Positions 10,735 through 21,503 of a stretch of 64,000 nucleotides of DNA are shown here, one piece after another. The notes beneath the pieces were generated by a model, which worked only from the letters and a program-made list of their open reading frames with translations, made no database searches and was not told the origin of the DNA. The DNA lies in the NCBI RefSeq assembly GCF_011745365.1, contig NW_024468909.1, positions 4,650,001 to 4,714,000 of the forward strand, in the 5' to 3' direction. Position 1 is the first letter of the stretch, and every line of letters starts with the position of its first letter. Source of the DNA: Cryphonectria parasitica EP155. Its lineage: Eukaryota; Ascomycota; Sordariomycetes; Diaporthales; Cryphonectriaceae. The translations under genes were made by a program, and so were the position numbers.

Positions 10735-13104
10735 ATGATGCCCTCTTCCACGACAGAGAACCAGGGGCCTCTCGATCGCTTGCAGAACCATCCCGTCTAC
10801 GGAACATCTCGGGCTGACGTCAGCCTGGCGGCCTGGATCTCGCAGCCCGGCGTCCTCGTCTCTGTTCTTGCGATCGTCTGCGGAGTCGGATACCAACTCG
10901 CCCAGAGCAGGGCCGCCTCGCGCGGTCAACAGCTGCCCAACCCCGCCGAGCTGCTCTGGAAAGCCCTCGTCTTCCTCACTCCTGCCTTCCTGCTCTACGC
11001 CGTCGATCGATGGGTGAACCCTCCCGCCTTCCCGATCCCGATGCTTCAACCACAGCCTACCACACACGCTGCCAAGAGCGACGTCCTGCGCCGGATACTA
11101 CGCGTCGACCAGCCCGGAGGCATTGTGGCGTCGGTGTCTGAGGCCGGTAGGCGGGCTTACACAAATACCTTCTCTGGCCCCAAGGGCGGTTCATGCCAGC
11201 CCGCTGGCCTCAGCAACTGGGACAACTCTTGCTTTCAGAACAGTGTGCTGCAGGGACTGGCATCGCTGAAGCATCTGCCCCGGTATCTGACCGGTTTGGC
11301 CCCGGGGCATGCTGTACCAAGCAGTGACACTCTGACCACGGCTGGAGCCTTGCGTGCCTTTGCCGCTGACCTCAACGATGTCTCCAACAATGGCAAGACC
11401 CTGTCCACACCAGGGGTGCTAAAGAATATGAGCACGATACAACAACAAGATGCCCAAGAATACTTCTCGCGGCTCATGGATCAGGTGGATAAGGATATAG
11501 AAAAGGGAGCGAAAGCCGCCTACAGACCACCCGGCTTCGAGCCGGAGCCGAGCAGGGACGACACGACGACCAGCCAGCACAGTGATGACAGTGGATATCA
11601 GAGCCTGCCGGTGCTCTCCAAGGCCGGCTCGGAACTCATGACTATTCGCAACCCCCTTGAGGGCCTCTCTGCACAGCGTGTTGCATGCACGGTGTGCGGG
11701 TACTCGGAGGGGCTCTCCATGATTCCCTTCAACTGTCTGACCCTGAATTTCGAGGTTGGCGTCGAACAGTACGACCTCTTCGAGCTCCTCGACAACTACG
11801 TGCAGCTGGAATCCATATTCAGTGTCGACTGCGTGAAATGCACCCTTCTGGAATACCGCAGAAGCCTGCAGCATCTGGCGAAGGCCATCCCCGCAGCAGC
11901 AGACAGGCTGAGTGCTGTTGAGGCAATGCTGGAGGACGACGAGTTTGACGATGAGAGCTTCAAGAAGCTGAGAATACCTGATGCGAAGAAGGTCAGCTCC
12001 ACCAAGACCAAACAGGTAGCAATCGGGCGACCCCCACGGAGCCTGGTGCTGCACATGAACCGTTCCGTCTTCGACCCGATGACGTTCCGGTCCTACAAGA
12101 ACACGGCTGCTGTTCAGTTCCCTAAGACACTCGACTTGGGTCCCTGGTGCGTCGGAAGTGCGGGGGGTGTCAATGCTCCCACAGAGGCCAAGGTAGCTGG
12201 CGACGGCTCACCCTCTGCTAAGGGTGGGGGCGACCATGAGCAGTGGGTGATTGATGCTACCGCTTCGATGGTGGCAGGCGACGCACATCCATCCAGGATC
12301 TCCGGGCCCATCTACGAGCTACGCGCCGTGGTGACACATTACGGTCGACACGAGAATGGCCACTACGTGTGTTACAGAAGGCACCCTGTCAACACCTCAA
12401 AATCTACGAAGAGATCCAAACCACAGGACGATGCTGCTCGCCCTCCCAACCTGGTGGGTGACGGACAAGCAGATGATGTTGACAGCTTTCACGAGGACGA
12501 ACAGGATGAGGCTGTCGCTGCGGCAGCAGAGGTCGAAGACCCATACAGCGAGGACACAGACTCGCAATGGTGGCGCCTCAGCGACGAGACCGTCACTCAG
12601 GTCAGTGAGCAAGACGTCCTCCTGCAGGGAGGTGTGTTTATGCTGTTTTACGACTGTACCGATCCCAACTCGATTCTGGTGACGCCTGGGGAAACTCTGG
12701 AGACCGACGACGCCGGTGAGACCTTCACGACGGCCGGCGAGGAAGGTCACAAGTCGCCTTCATGGTCTGAGTTTTCTGTCGCCACTTTGTGCAATGCTAC
12801 CACGAACGAAGAGGACGGCGTATCAGCAATCAGCTCGGTGGCCTTGGCCGCAGAAGGGGCGCAGGTGTCTTCTCTGAAGCCCGAGGTCGTCAGATCGGAG
12901 CTTGGTCCGGCAGCCGGATCGGCGGAGGGAGGACCCAGACTGGTGAAGGAACGAGGAGACGAAGATGCATCGGAAGGCAACTCTGTGTCACGAAGAAGTT
13001 CCGTGACTGTCGTGCCGGTGGAAGAAGGTGCCGACACGCCTGTTTTGAGCGGGGAATCCATTCCAGACGAGACTGCGTCTCAGCCGGAGGAGGTACGGGA
13101 CTGA
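10735..13104 (+). CDS. Membrane-anchored ubiquitin-specific protease, Ubp16/USP30-like
   Basis: Single exon, 789 aa, from the first in-frame ATG (MMPSS). The Cys box GLSNWDNSCFQNSVLQ places the catalytic Cys at residue 166. The His box HYGRHENGHYVCYRRH has the catalytic His at about 543, and WWRLSDETV follows as the third USP box. Two CxxC pairs (VACTVCG and DCVKC) form the zinc-ribbon of the fingers subdomain. Two hydrophobic segments precede the catalytic domain (VLVSVLAIVCGVGY and LVFLTPAFLLYAV), as in yeast Ubp16 and human USP30, which sit in the mitochondrial outer membrane and remove ubiquitin there (family knowledge). Acidic insertions and a Ser/Glu-rich tail make it longer than the core. 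The membrane location is inferred. Confidence 0.9.
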   Translation: MMPSSTTENQGPLDRLQNHPVYGTSRADVSLAAWISQPGVLVSVLAIVCGVGYQLAQSRAASRGQQLPNPAELLWKALVFLTPAFLLYAVDRWVNPPAFPIPMLQPQPTTHAAKSDVLRRILRVDQPGGIVASVSEAGRRAYTNTFSGPKGGSCQPAGLSNWDNSCFQNSVLQGLASLKHLPRYLTGLAPGHAVPSSDTLTTAGALRAFAADLNDVSNNGKTLSTPGVLKNMSTIQQQDAQEYFSRLMDQVDKDIEKGAKAAYRPPGFEPEPSRDDTTTSQHSDDSGYQSLPVLSKAGSELMTIRNPLEGLSAQRVACTVCGYSEGLSMIPFNCLTLNFEVGVEQYDLFELLDNYVQLESIFSVDCVKCTLLEYRRSLQHLAKAIPAAADRLSAVEAMLEDDEFDDESFKKLRIPDAKKVSSTKTKQVAIGRPPRSLVLHMNRSVFDPMTFRSYKNTAAVQFPKTLDLGPWCVGSAGGVNAPTEAKVAGDGSPSAKGGGDHEQWVIDATASMVAGDAHPSRISGPIYELRAVVTHYGRHENGHYVCYRRHPVNTSKSTKRSKPQDDAARPPNLVGDGQADDVDSFHEDEQDEAVAAAAEVEDPYSEDTDSQWWRLSDETVTQVSEQDVLLQGGVFMLFYDCTDPNSILVTPGETLETDDAGETFTTAGEEGHKSPSWSEFSVATLCNATTNEEDGVSAISSVALAAEGAQVSSLKPEVVRSELGPAAGSAEGGPRLVKERGDEDASEGNSVSRRSSVTVVPVEEGADTPVLSGESIPDETASQPEEVRD

Positions 13105-14250
13105 TGAATTTTCATTGCTACCAATTTGGTCAGAGAAGAGCGCAGGACGGTCGATCATGTTATTAATTGCATAGCGTTGGCGTTGACGGGATGCGGACTA
13201 CCATCAAGAAGGCGTCTTGTCTATATTATGAGAAATCAAATTGCAGCGAATTATTAGCAGGGCTGCTATTGTGCTGTGCAGATCGTATCCACTGTTTTGA
13301 AGTCTTTCCACAGGCTAATGAAAATGTCCCTAGTTCGGTGGCGATCAAATACACTGTCGAGCAAATATAATATCAAGCCCTCCCTCCGTCCAAGAGCAAC
13401 CAGCGGAGGCGGTCACTTTGGCTTATTGCCAGGAAAGTCTTCAGAGTCTTCTTTTTGGAAAAAAACCATAGTAGCGGATCGCTAATGCTCAATAATGCCA
13501 TTTCCTTTTTTTTCCTTATGCTATATGCATTATACCAGGCAAATTGCACGGTCATGGTATATGAATCGACTCCCTCCCAACAACGCCTTAGTGTGTTGAA
13601 TCTTTGTCCTATGTACAAAACAAGAAAATGTGCTGGTTTTTTTTGGCCTTTTTCAGAAGGAAAGAGAAATGAGAATAAAAAAAAGAAGTAAAAGGATATG
13701 CATTATGACCGTCCATGGTACGACAGGTTGGCTCCGGGCCCCCTTTGCCGCCAGCCTGTCTTGTATGCAGTGCCGCTTGGTTCTCCCCCTTTCCGCTGAC
13801 CCCTTTCTCCTCTCCGTATGCGTCCCGTATTAGACTCGATAAGAACGTAGGGCTGCCGATAGATATGTGAGCCCTTTCCCTGTTCCATACCATGCCCGAG
13901 CCCTAACGAGCCTTGTGTCGCGTGATGTATGCTTTGCTCTGCTTTTTGCTCCCGTGTCTATTTGTTCGAGTACCGTGCTTCCGTTACCACCAATTTGCTG
14001 AGGGATGAAATTCCCACACGCTTCTGGCCAATGTCTGCCTTGGGCTTCTCCCGTCTTCCTTGGTGATGAATATCGAGGTCGCACTGGGGTATCATGGTGT
14101 CGGCTTATCCGTTGATTCATGCTTCATTTTGTATTTTGGGGGGAGATTTGGAAAACAAAAGAAAAAAAGGGGAAGAAGAATAGCCCCGCCTGCTTTGTTC
14201 GGAGATGTTCGAGAAAAGAAAAAATAAGGGCACCATCGCTTGGCTGCCTT
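13105..14250. other. Convergent 3' intergenic region
   Basis: 1.15 kb between the protease and P450 stops. A/T- and A/G-rich stretches, no supported gene. Confidence 0.5.
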
Positions 14251-16081
14251 TTACTTTTCCAAGGTCCTCCGTCTGAACAAGAGCTCCGCGTTGGGGTCGG
14301 GCGATTTGGTCATCATCAAGACCATCGACTTAGGCCTCGCCTGCCCTTCCTTGAGCCGCACGTCGAAGTTGATGAGGAAGTAGGCCAGGATCATTTTGAT
14401 CTCGTTGCCAGCGAAGAACCGCCCGGGGCATGCGGCCTTGCCAGCGCCAAAATTCATATTGTCGCTGATGCTGGTGAACTGGTACCGGTTCACGTCGTCC
14501 TCGGTCCGCTGGCGCATCCGGAAGAACCGCAGCGGGTCGAATTTCTCGGGCTCCGGGTAGTACCGTTCGTCATGCGAGAAGCCGCTGAGCGGGGCGAGCA
14601 GTTTCGTGCCGGCGGGTAGGTATGTCCCGTCCGAGAGGGTGATGGGCTGTCGCACCTTGCGGATGAAGGACGTCACGTTGCCCGACAGCCGCTGGACCTC
14701 CTTCATGAAGCTGTCGAGCTTCTTGAGCTTGGTCATGGAGTCCTTCCTCGCCCAGCCGCTGCTGGGATCCCCGCCCTCCAGAACGGCGATCGCCTCCTGC
14801 CTCAGCTCCTCTGCGTCCTCGGGGTTCGCGGCCAGATCGTACATGCAGTCCACGAGCAGGTTGTTGGTGGTGTGGATACTGGCCGCGCTGAGGAGGAGCT
14901 GCAGTTCCGCCTGCGTGTGGTAGTCTGTCCTCTCTTCCTCGGGCAGCGCGTCAAGCAGCCACTGGATGAAGTCGTCCTCTTTCTCGTACCCGGGGCACTG
15001 CATATCGCGCAGCCGCTCTTGAATGATGGGCACCAGCATCTTCTTCGCCTTTTCCGTGTCCTGCTTGATCTTGCCCAGGTCTGACACCAGGTACTGCCCG
15101 ATGGGCCGCAGCCACTCAGGGAAGAACTGCAGCTTCACGAGTGCGAGGAAGATGTGGATGGCAAAGTTGACTGATGTGTCCATCCAAGCTTCTTGGCGGC
15201 AGATGGAGGGGCCTACGAAGGCGCGCCCGCTTGTGCGTGCCACGCACCGCAGGGCAAAAGGCTGAAATTTGACAGGTGTCCAGTCCTTGCACTCGGGAAA
15301 TTCGGTGGCCGTCATAAACTCGACTTCCTCCTTCAGCTGGGGTATCAGCCGAGCCAGATTTTGCGTCAGCTTTGTTCGGATCAAAGTCGGCAGGATATCC
15401 TGGTGTCGCTCAGGACAGAATTTGGTGTACTTGCTCATCAACGCCTATATAGTTGTCGTCAGTATATGAAATGGGACACTAAAACGACGCCAATGACTGG
15501 TCAAAGAGGGGGGGGGGGGGGCATGTCGGGGTTTCGGACCTCGCTGAGAGCCTCTCTCGCACTGAGGACGTCCTCAGGCAGGGCTCTCAACTCGTTGATG
15601 AAATTTGTTGGTATCAAGACTTGGAGACCCTCCGTCGCCTTGATCTGGTAGACCTGATCATGAAACTATTTCCCGTGTCAGCGCAAACAAGGTCCAAAGA
15701 GTAACGTCGATGCAAACATATATATATATATATACATACCTTGAGGTAGGAGTCCCGAATCAGAGTCTCGGCGTCAAAGTACCACTTTAATATAGACGCC
15801 TTGTAGAAGGGCACGTTCTTCACCCTGCTTGACTTGGCTGCCTGTGTTGACTGAAACCACCACACGCCTAGGAACACCAGGGCTATGGTGACATAGTAGT
15901 TGAGGTGTTGGGCCCGTACTACCACAGGCGCGGCCTGAACGAGGTCGATGGATGACGAGTCCATGCTGAGATACCGCCCAAAGGACGAGGTGTTGACGGA
16001 CATGGGCGAGATGGGGCAGCACGAGTACGTTGACGGCTGCGAGACTGCGATCGGACTCGTGTGGCTGGATGTCTCACACAT
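14251..16081 (-). CDS. Cytochrome P450 monooxygenase
   Basis: Three exons (16081-15740, 15653-15540, 15444-14251) give 549 aa. Introns are 86 and 95 nt, both GT..AG and in phase 0. The first in-frame ATG is 16081; MSVNTSS (16002) or MDSSS (15963) could also serve. An N-terminal helix (YYVTIALVFLGVWWF) anchors it in the ER membrane. Motifs are an I-helix around SAASIHTTNN, EVQR at 401-404 (the ExxR of helix K), PEKFDPLRF, and heme loop NFGAGKAACPGRFFA with Cys 491. It most resembles fungal ent-kaurene-oxidase-like P450s by general look, but the substrate is unknown and there are no neighbouring backbone enzymes. Intron 2 has a 14-base poly-C tract on the coding strand; intron 1 has an AT repeat beside the donor. 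Confidence 0.92.
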
Positions 16082-16443
16082 GGCCGCTGGGAGAGGAAAA
16101 GGAGGTCTTTCGGTTCTGTTTAGGAGAGATAGGATCTCTCTCAAAGACAGGCGTTGGAGGTAAAGAGGGAATGAGCGGGTTTTGAGCGGCACGAAAATGA
16201 CAGGCCGGAAGCTGAGCGCCGAAGACAGCGGCCATCTACAGTCGCGGTGGAAACAATACCAAGACGGAATAAAGAGCGGATAAGAATAAAGTAGAGACGA
16301 TGTAGTTGGCTTCCGATAGATGAAATGACGAACAAATGTTTCGGGAAAAAGAAGAACGGCTCATGTGCTTCCCGGTGTGTTAGTCCAGGAAGGAGGGAAG
16401 GGAAGGGGAGGGGGAGGAAGAAGAGCAGAATGGGAGTGGCAAG

Positions 16444-16452
<9 letters not shown>

Positions 16453-16482
<30 letters not shown>
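16453..16482. repeat. (CT)15 microsatellite
   Basis: Perfect CT dinucleotide tract upstream of the P450 gene (GA on its coding strand), about 370 bases before its ATG. Confidence 0.9.
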
Positions 16483-16485
<3 letters not shown>

Positions 16486-17044
16486 GACTTGCGAACACCA
16501 CCACCGTCTTAAAGATAGAAATAAAAATCAAAAGGACCAAACCGGAACCCGTCCGTGAGAGGTCTGTTTATTACAGAGACACAACAATGCAGTAAGGGTT
16601 GAATGTGCTGGAAGGAGGAAAGTCTATAACGAGGGGGGCGGCAAGTCCCTTGATACCTGCAGGGCCCGGATGTCTTGTCAAGCCGAGGACAAGGGAAGAA
16701 CAAGCTTCAAGAGGGACGGGTTAGGTGGGAAAACAAGAAGAGATGGGTGACGGGTCCGCATAGAGACAATACCAGCTCAAGGCAAAAGTAGAGGGTAAAG
16801 TGCTACACTACCTGTCTCCGTCTACCGCGCGGAGCACAGTCTGCCAGGGTGCCACAAACACACAACGACAAGCCCATACCACATCGCGACGTGACCGACG
16901 GCTTGGCGTCGCTTCAACTGACACAAATGGAGAAGCGGCAATTCCGTGCCAGTGTTGGGCTGTGCTGGTCCGCCATCATGGTCTCTAAAGGGCGACAAGG
17001 CAAGAGCGGAGAGAGGGGGAGAAAGAATAAAGAAGGGGACATGC

Positions 17045-17143
17045 TTATTCCTCCATCCACGTGGGCTTGTACCCTTGTTGCTCGGTCTGTTGTGGCCCCC
17101 TGGTCCTTCCTCCCTCTTCTTCTTCCTCCTCCTCCTCCTCCTC

Positions 17144-17189
<46 letters not shown>

Positions 17190-17213
17190 GCCGATCGTCT
17201 CTGAAGCACAATA
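17045..17213 (-). CDS. Possible terminal exon with Gln/Glu tract (partial, tentative)
   Basis: Read on the minus strand from an acceptor-like sequence (pyrimidines then CTGCAG, ending at 17214), one frame gives IVLQRRSA, then 14 Gln, then about 11 Glu with GGRTRGPQQTEQQ and a C-terminus GYKPTWMEE before TAA at 17045-17047. The tail is protein-like, and of the three minus-strand frames through the repeat this is the one giving Q/E. The open frame extends back to a TAA at about 17290 but has no ATG, so upstream exons would be required. I could not find a convincing donor exon. It may be chance. Confidence 0.2.
17125..17188. repeat. (CCT)8(CTG)14 trinucleotide repeat
   Basis: Eight CCT units at 17125-17148 merging into fourteen CTG units ending at 17188. 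Read as CAG/AGG on the minus strand. Triplet periodicity is compatible with a coding tract, see the possible terminal exon. Confidence 0.9.
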
Positions 17214-19743
17214 CTGCAGAGATGCGAGAAGCAGGGCGGGAATGGGGCCGGTTCCAGGTTGTCACAGAGTTCAACGGAGGGTCTTTACTGCACCAGTGAG
17301 CCATTCAGGCGACGTTATGGAGGATGAGGATGAGACGTTGATTTGCTACTTCCCATCTGAAACGGGGCCAAACCCGGGGGAAGGAGACGGGATCACCTGC
17401 AGCCGCGTCTCGCTTGGGACCAGGTTCTGTAGAGAGAAAGAGGTTGATGCTGTTAGTGGGTGGGGCTTCAAGTTCCAGCCGCACTTGTTAACAGATTTGG
17501 TTACTACGCCATACTATGTTCTAACATCATTTCAGTCAGCTCCAAGTGGGGGACACTATCTCGCCTCGGAAGTACCCCCCCTGTACCGCCTGCCAAACTT
17601 CGCGTCCAACCTCAACCGTTTGTTGTCGCAGCTGCATCGCATCCCTCCCAACAAGCTTCTTCGCAAAAGTTTGGCGTCTGTGAGTGATTACGTTTCCCCT
17701 TTGTTCACACGGACCCATCGTTAGAGACAAGACAGGCCATTGTGCTTATTGAAAAGCTTGTTGTTGGCACGATGCTACTAAGTATAGGAAGACCGTCTCT
17801 TGTTATGGCCAATATCAGCTGGGCCAACCTTCGGTTCTGGAATCTCTCACCGAGCTTTACCATCTCGTCTTTTTCTGAGTGTTCAACACCTCTGCCGGCC
17901 CGACAGCCAACATGCCCCTCCGAACCCGGCGGATATGCAAATCTGCTCGTCCCGTGTGGTACTGTTGTCGTTGCTAGAACCCTACTGCTAGGCTACTACC
18001 ACAATGGATGCCATCCATAAGTGTCGGCTTCTGCCAACAGCCACAGCTGCCCAAGAAAGGCGGCAGCTGTTCAGAGAAGAGGCTTACATGCAGCTAAGCT
18101 ATACCCTACCGACATGGCAACCCGCAATACGGCAATATCTGGAGCGGCAGTCGAAAACAAGCTCAGTCGCAGACCCCCAGAAACCACTTGTGCCAAGGTC
18201 CGTCCGGGAAATGATGAGCGAGCCACGGACCCCGGTCTGCAGGTCCCCGCTCTGACAATGGATCGCCTCACGAGCGGGGGCCCTTCTGTTTTGTTAAGGC
18301 TGGAGATTAGGTTCTCGATTGGATCGGGCGCTGAGGTTGCTATGGCAGCTTCAGCCTCAAGATTGACATCCACCAGGTGCCGAGAGAAGGCCACTGCCAC
18401 CGTGGCGCCTTGCCCAAAGGGCAGCTTTCGGCGACAGAAAAGCTTGAACCTCTTCAGCCCCCTCCCTCCTCCCTCCCCATCTCGACTTTGAACTTAGCCC
18501 CGCAGGTCAATGGTGTCTCGGTAGCCTTTCATCCCTCATCATGCCCTTATTGATATCGTCTGCTTGTGTCGTGTTTTTCAAGCAGATCCGCACCTAGGCA
18601 TACCTACCTAATGTGCCAACGAACCCGAAACGCGAGGCATTAACATCTCCGGAGCATCAGTTTCTTTAGATGGAGATCCGGTCCAACGTGATCATCAAAT
18701 CTTCGCAACCTCGTTCTTCCGAAGTGTCGAAGTTACACACATAAGACGAATGCCAGCTTGTTTCTAGTACAGGTGGCTATTTGAATACCGGAAATAGGAC
18801 CATCGTGTTTCACTCTATGGAAATCTTGGGAACACTTATGTGGCGTGTTCCTTGTTTCCTGACGGGCTGTGCCTGGCTTTGACATGAGCTTTTATTCCTT
18901 AAATCCGTGTGCTCTGCCCTTCGTCGTACCAGATGGTCATGTGACGGCACTTATACAGCCTGTGAGGTGTTTGTCTCAGGGTCCGATGATTGGCTTTGCT
19001 TCTTGGACACACATATGCCTCGAACTGTGCTTCTTGGTGTTTGCCTCAACGCATCTAAACCATTGCAAATTGGTATGGGGACCCTGCGGTATTATGGGAA
19101 CAACAAGATCCGCGGCTGCCTTGCTCGGGATGAGGCTCAGGATCTCCCCCTCTACACCACGTCGGCCGATCCGTTTCCTTTTGTTGCAGAGTATACCCCG
19201 ACCGCTATCAAGGAGAGTTCCCGTGTCCAGTCCGACCTGAATTTCACAAAAGTCTAGTATCGTCAACTGAGCGGACTCGTGGACGGCGGGTCGAATTCAA
19301 TGTCTTGCAACGGGAAGTTTTAGCCAGCGTCTCGCCATATCCACATAGCCAGAGAGTGGCGAGCTTGATTGCTTGACATGTGCGATATAACCGAATCCTC
19401 TGTGAAGGATCGGTGTTGTGCTCAAAGGTCAGCTTGGAGGGATGATGTCGCCTAATAGCCTTGGGGTCTCTTTTGTCAAGTAGTAATAGGTTTTGGGGCC
19501 TTGACACAAACAGGAGGCAGACGAAGCTTGCAACGGCGAGGCGGACCCAGCGCGTTATCGTGTCAATTCCTCCCCTCTTATTGGCTGCCTAGATATATTC
19601 AAGATAAGTGTTGGGGACCTGCTCCTGATAGGCTTCCTGCTGGTCATAGCCTCATGCTGAGACCACCCAGCACTGTCCCAACATTGAATTGTGCAACGTA
19701 AGGTTGACTAACTCAAATTCCGTGGAATCTTACTAGAGCCCTC

Positions 19744-19746
<3 letters not shown>

Positions 19747-19777
<31 letters not shown>
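19747..19777. repeat. T31 homopolymer
   Basis: Thirty-one T residues in intergenic DNA. It could be the A-tail of a minus-strand retroposed sequence, but no target-site duplication or element body was recognised. Confidence 0.9.
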
Positions 19778-21075
19778 CCAGCAGAGCCAGCTTTAGGCCA
19801 AATGATAACAAAAGGAGGCGCGAGGAAAGAGAATCAAAATTTCGCCATGTGCTCCCAAGGACGTGATGGTATGCAATCCAGAAAAAGGTTGAGAACCCGT
19901 CTTCGGACCAGTGTTATGCTTTCAACTCAGTCGGGTGTTCTTCTCTATTTCCTTCGTTTGTTCTCCTCTTGTGCTGAGAACGGACCTGCTAGGTGTCTGG
20001 CAGGTTCACATGAGTTAGTATACGGAGGAGTTAGACCTTGCTTTTGTGCGAAATCGAGTTCTCATCAACCTTCGAAACTCTATTGAGACCACACATCTCC
20101 TGTATACGCTGAGGTTGGCCCATCTCAAGTGCTCGCTCAACTTGCGACTATAGATAGACTGCTTCTCGCTCCAGAGTATACGTGCTTCCCATGCTTTCAA
20201 ACACATATTCCTTCTTGCCTATGTCTAAAGTCTAAGAGCCCTTGCATTAACAGATAACCAAGGCCAGCTTACTACGGGAGTGCCGATATGCTCGTGAATG
20301 ACCACGCTTGCAGTCATTATGCTGACCATATCAAGAAAGGATCAGTACCCACACGACCACACCCCAAAATGGTATGTCATCGATATCAGAATTTCAGCCA
20401 AAACCCTGATCTCTGAGGTCAGGCGGTCAAATCATAGAGGGATACCTCCAGAAGTACATAAACTTGGGGTATAAGTCGGATTCGAAAAGACTAAACACAG
20501 CCACCTTCCAGACAGTCATCATGTATGCGACAGCTAAAAGGAGTGACCACTCCCAGCTGACTGGAAACGGCTGTGGTCTATATAGCTGCGTAGAACGGTC
20601 GAACTCACACATCACGTCTGTCGTCATTTCATGTCACATTTGGGTTGCTATTGCAGGCGGCACGAGGGAGGGCAACTGGTAATCAGGCCCAGACAGCTCA
20701 GTAGCACAGCTTCATGGACACCAAGTGGACTTGTGGAATGGTCCTCCATGCCGATGAGACATTGAAAATTCCACCCTCTTTGCATGTAAGCCAGCTCATC
20801 AGTGTCTGCAATAGGTTCCTGAGCATGTGTTAACAATGATGAGGCGAATTCGGCTTTGCGACCACCGTAGCATCCAATCAACGTGACCTGAGGCCTGCCT
20901 TGTCAGGAGGAGACGCAGCGTGACCCACGGTGGCCAGTCTGTGCCGCACGAGAAATCCGGTACTTCCCTTGGATAGTAGACCGAGATTGAGCGGTGAAAC
21001 TTTCACTGAACATTCTTGTTCAGTCAAGAGTAAAATCCTATCTCCAGGTCGATCAAGGAGTCTTGATCACCGCGC

Positions 21076-21503
21076 ATGGTGGTCCCGAAAACCCCCGTCC
21101 ATTCAACTCGGACTGATGTGGCGGAAATTGCAGCCAGGATACGAGAATCTCTTCAGGCTCTGAAACACCCAGAGGCTAAGAACGCGCGCTCGGATCTGCC
21201 GGACCACATCTCGGCCTTGATCGTCTGCTATGAACATTGTCTGCCGGTGTTTGAGGCTTGGCTGGTAAGTAACTTTCAGGCACAAACGACTCAGCGCGGT
21301 CGACAGTTGCCCTGCCCCAGTCTCAACAAAATGCATTGTCGAGCTGTCACGGCCGACGTGGCAAGCTGCTCGACCAACTCACAAAAATGCGGACACTATT
21401 GCATGCACGATTTGCTTGTTTCATGGCGATGTCTCTCGTTTTACAAGGGGGTTTGTTTAATTGCTGTGCCACATATAATCTTATCAGATCGATCACTGGC
21501 TGA
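21076..21503 (+). CDS. Tentative small hypothetical protein, two exons
   Basis: Exon 1 (21076-21264) starts at an ATG and ends at a perfect GTAAGT donor in phase 0. Exon 2 (21321-21503) begins after CCCCAG, also phase 0. The joined product is 123 aa. Exon 1 looks protein-like: an amphipathic part (EIAARIRESLQALK), then DHISALIVCYEHCLPVFEAWL. Exon 2 continues with KLLDQLTKMRTLLHARF and a hydrophobic stretch. The 56-nt intron has no clear CTRAC branch site, and I recognise no family. It may be a gene fragment or chance. Confidence 0.3.

Larger units (their letters stand above)
16082..21075. other. Five-kilobase region without a convincing gene
   Basis: No complete gene can be supported. It contains a (CT)15 tract (16453-16482), a CCT/CTG repeat (17125-17188) that may sit in a terminal exon on the minus strand, and a T31 run (19747-19777). 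Several frames of 100-290 codons overlap on both strands but have no recognisable domain and are Ser/Pro/Arg-rich. Confidence 0.45.

Noticed and set aside
14251..16081. Secondary-metabolite cluster around the P450
   Set aside because: No synthase, terpene cyclase, transporter or pathway regulator was seen nearby; neighbours are housekeeping genes.
16849..17724. 291-codon open frame crossing the CCT/CTG repeat on the plus strand
   Set aside because: Pro/Ala run comes from the repeat; the rest has no recognisable domain and the opposite strand gives a more protein-like reading.
18071..18491. Overlapping open frames of over 100 codons on both strands
   Set aside because: A minus-strand reading (VDVNLEAEAAIATSAPD) looks partly protein-like, but there is no start, domain or splice partner.
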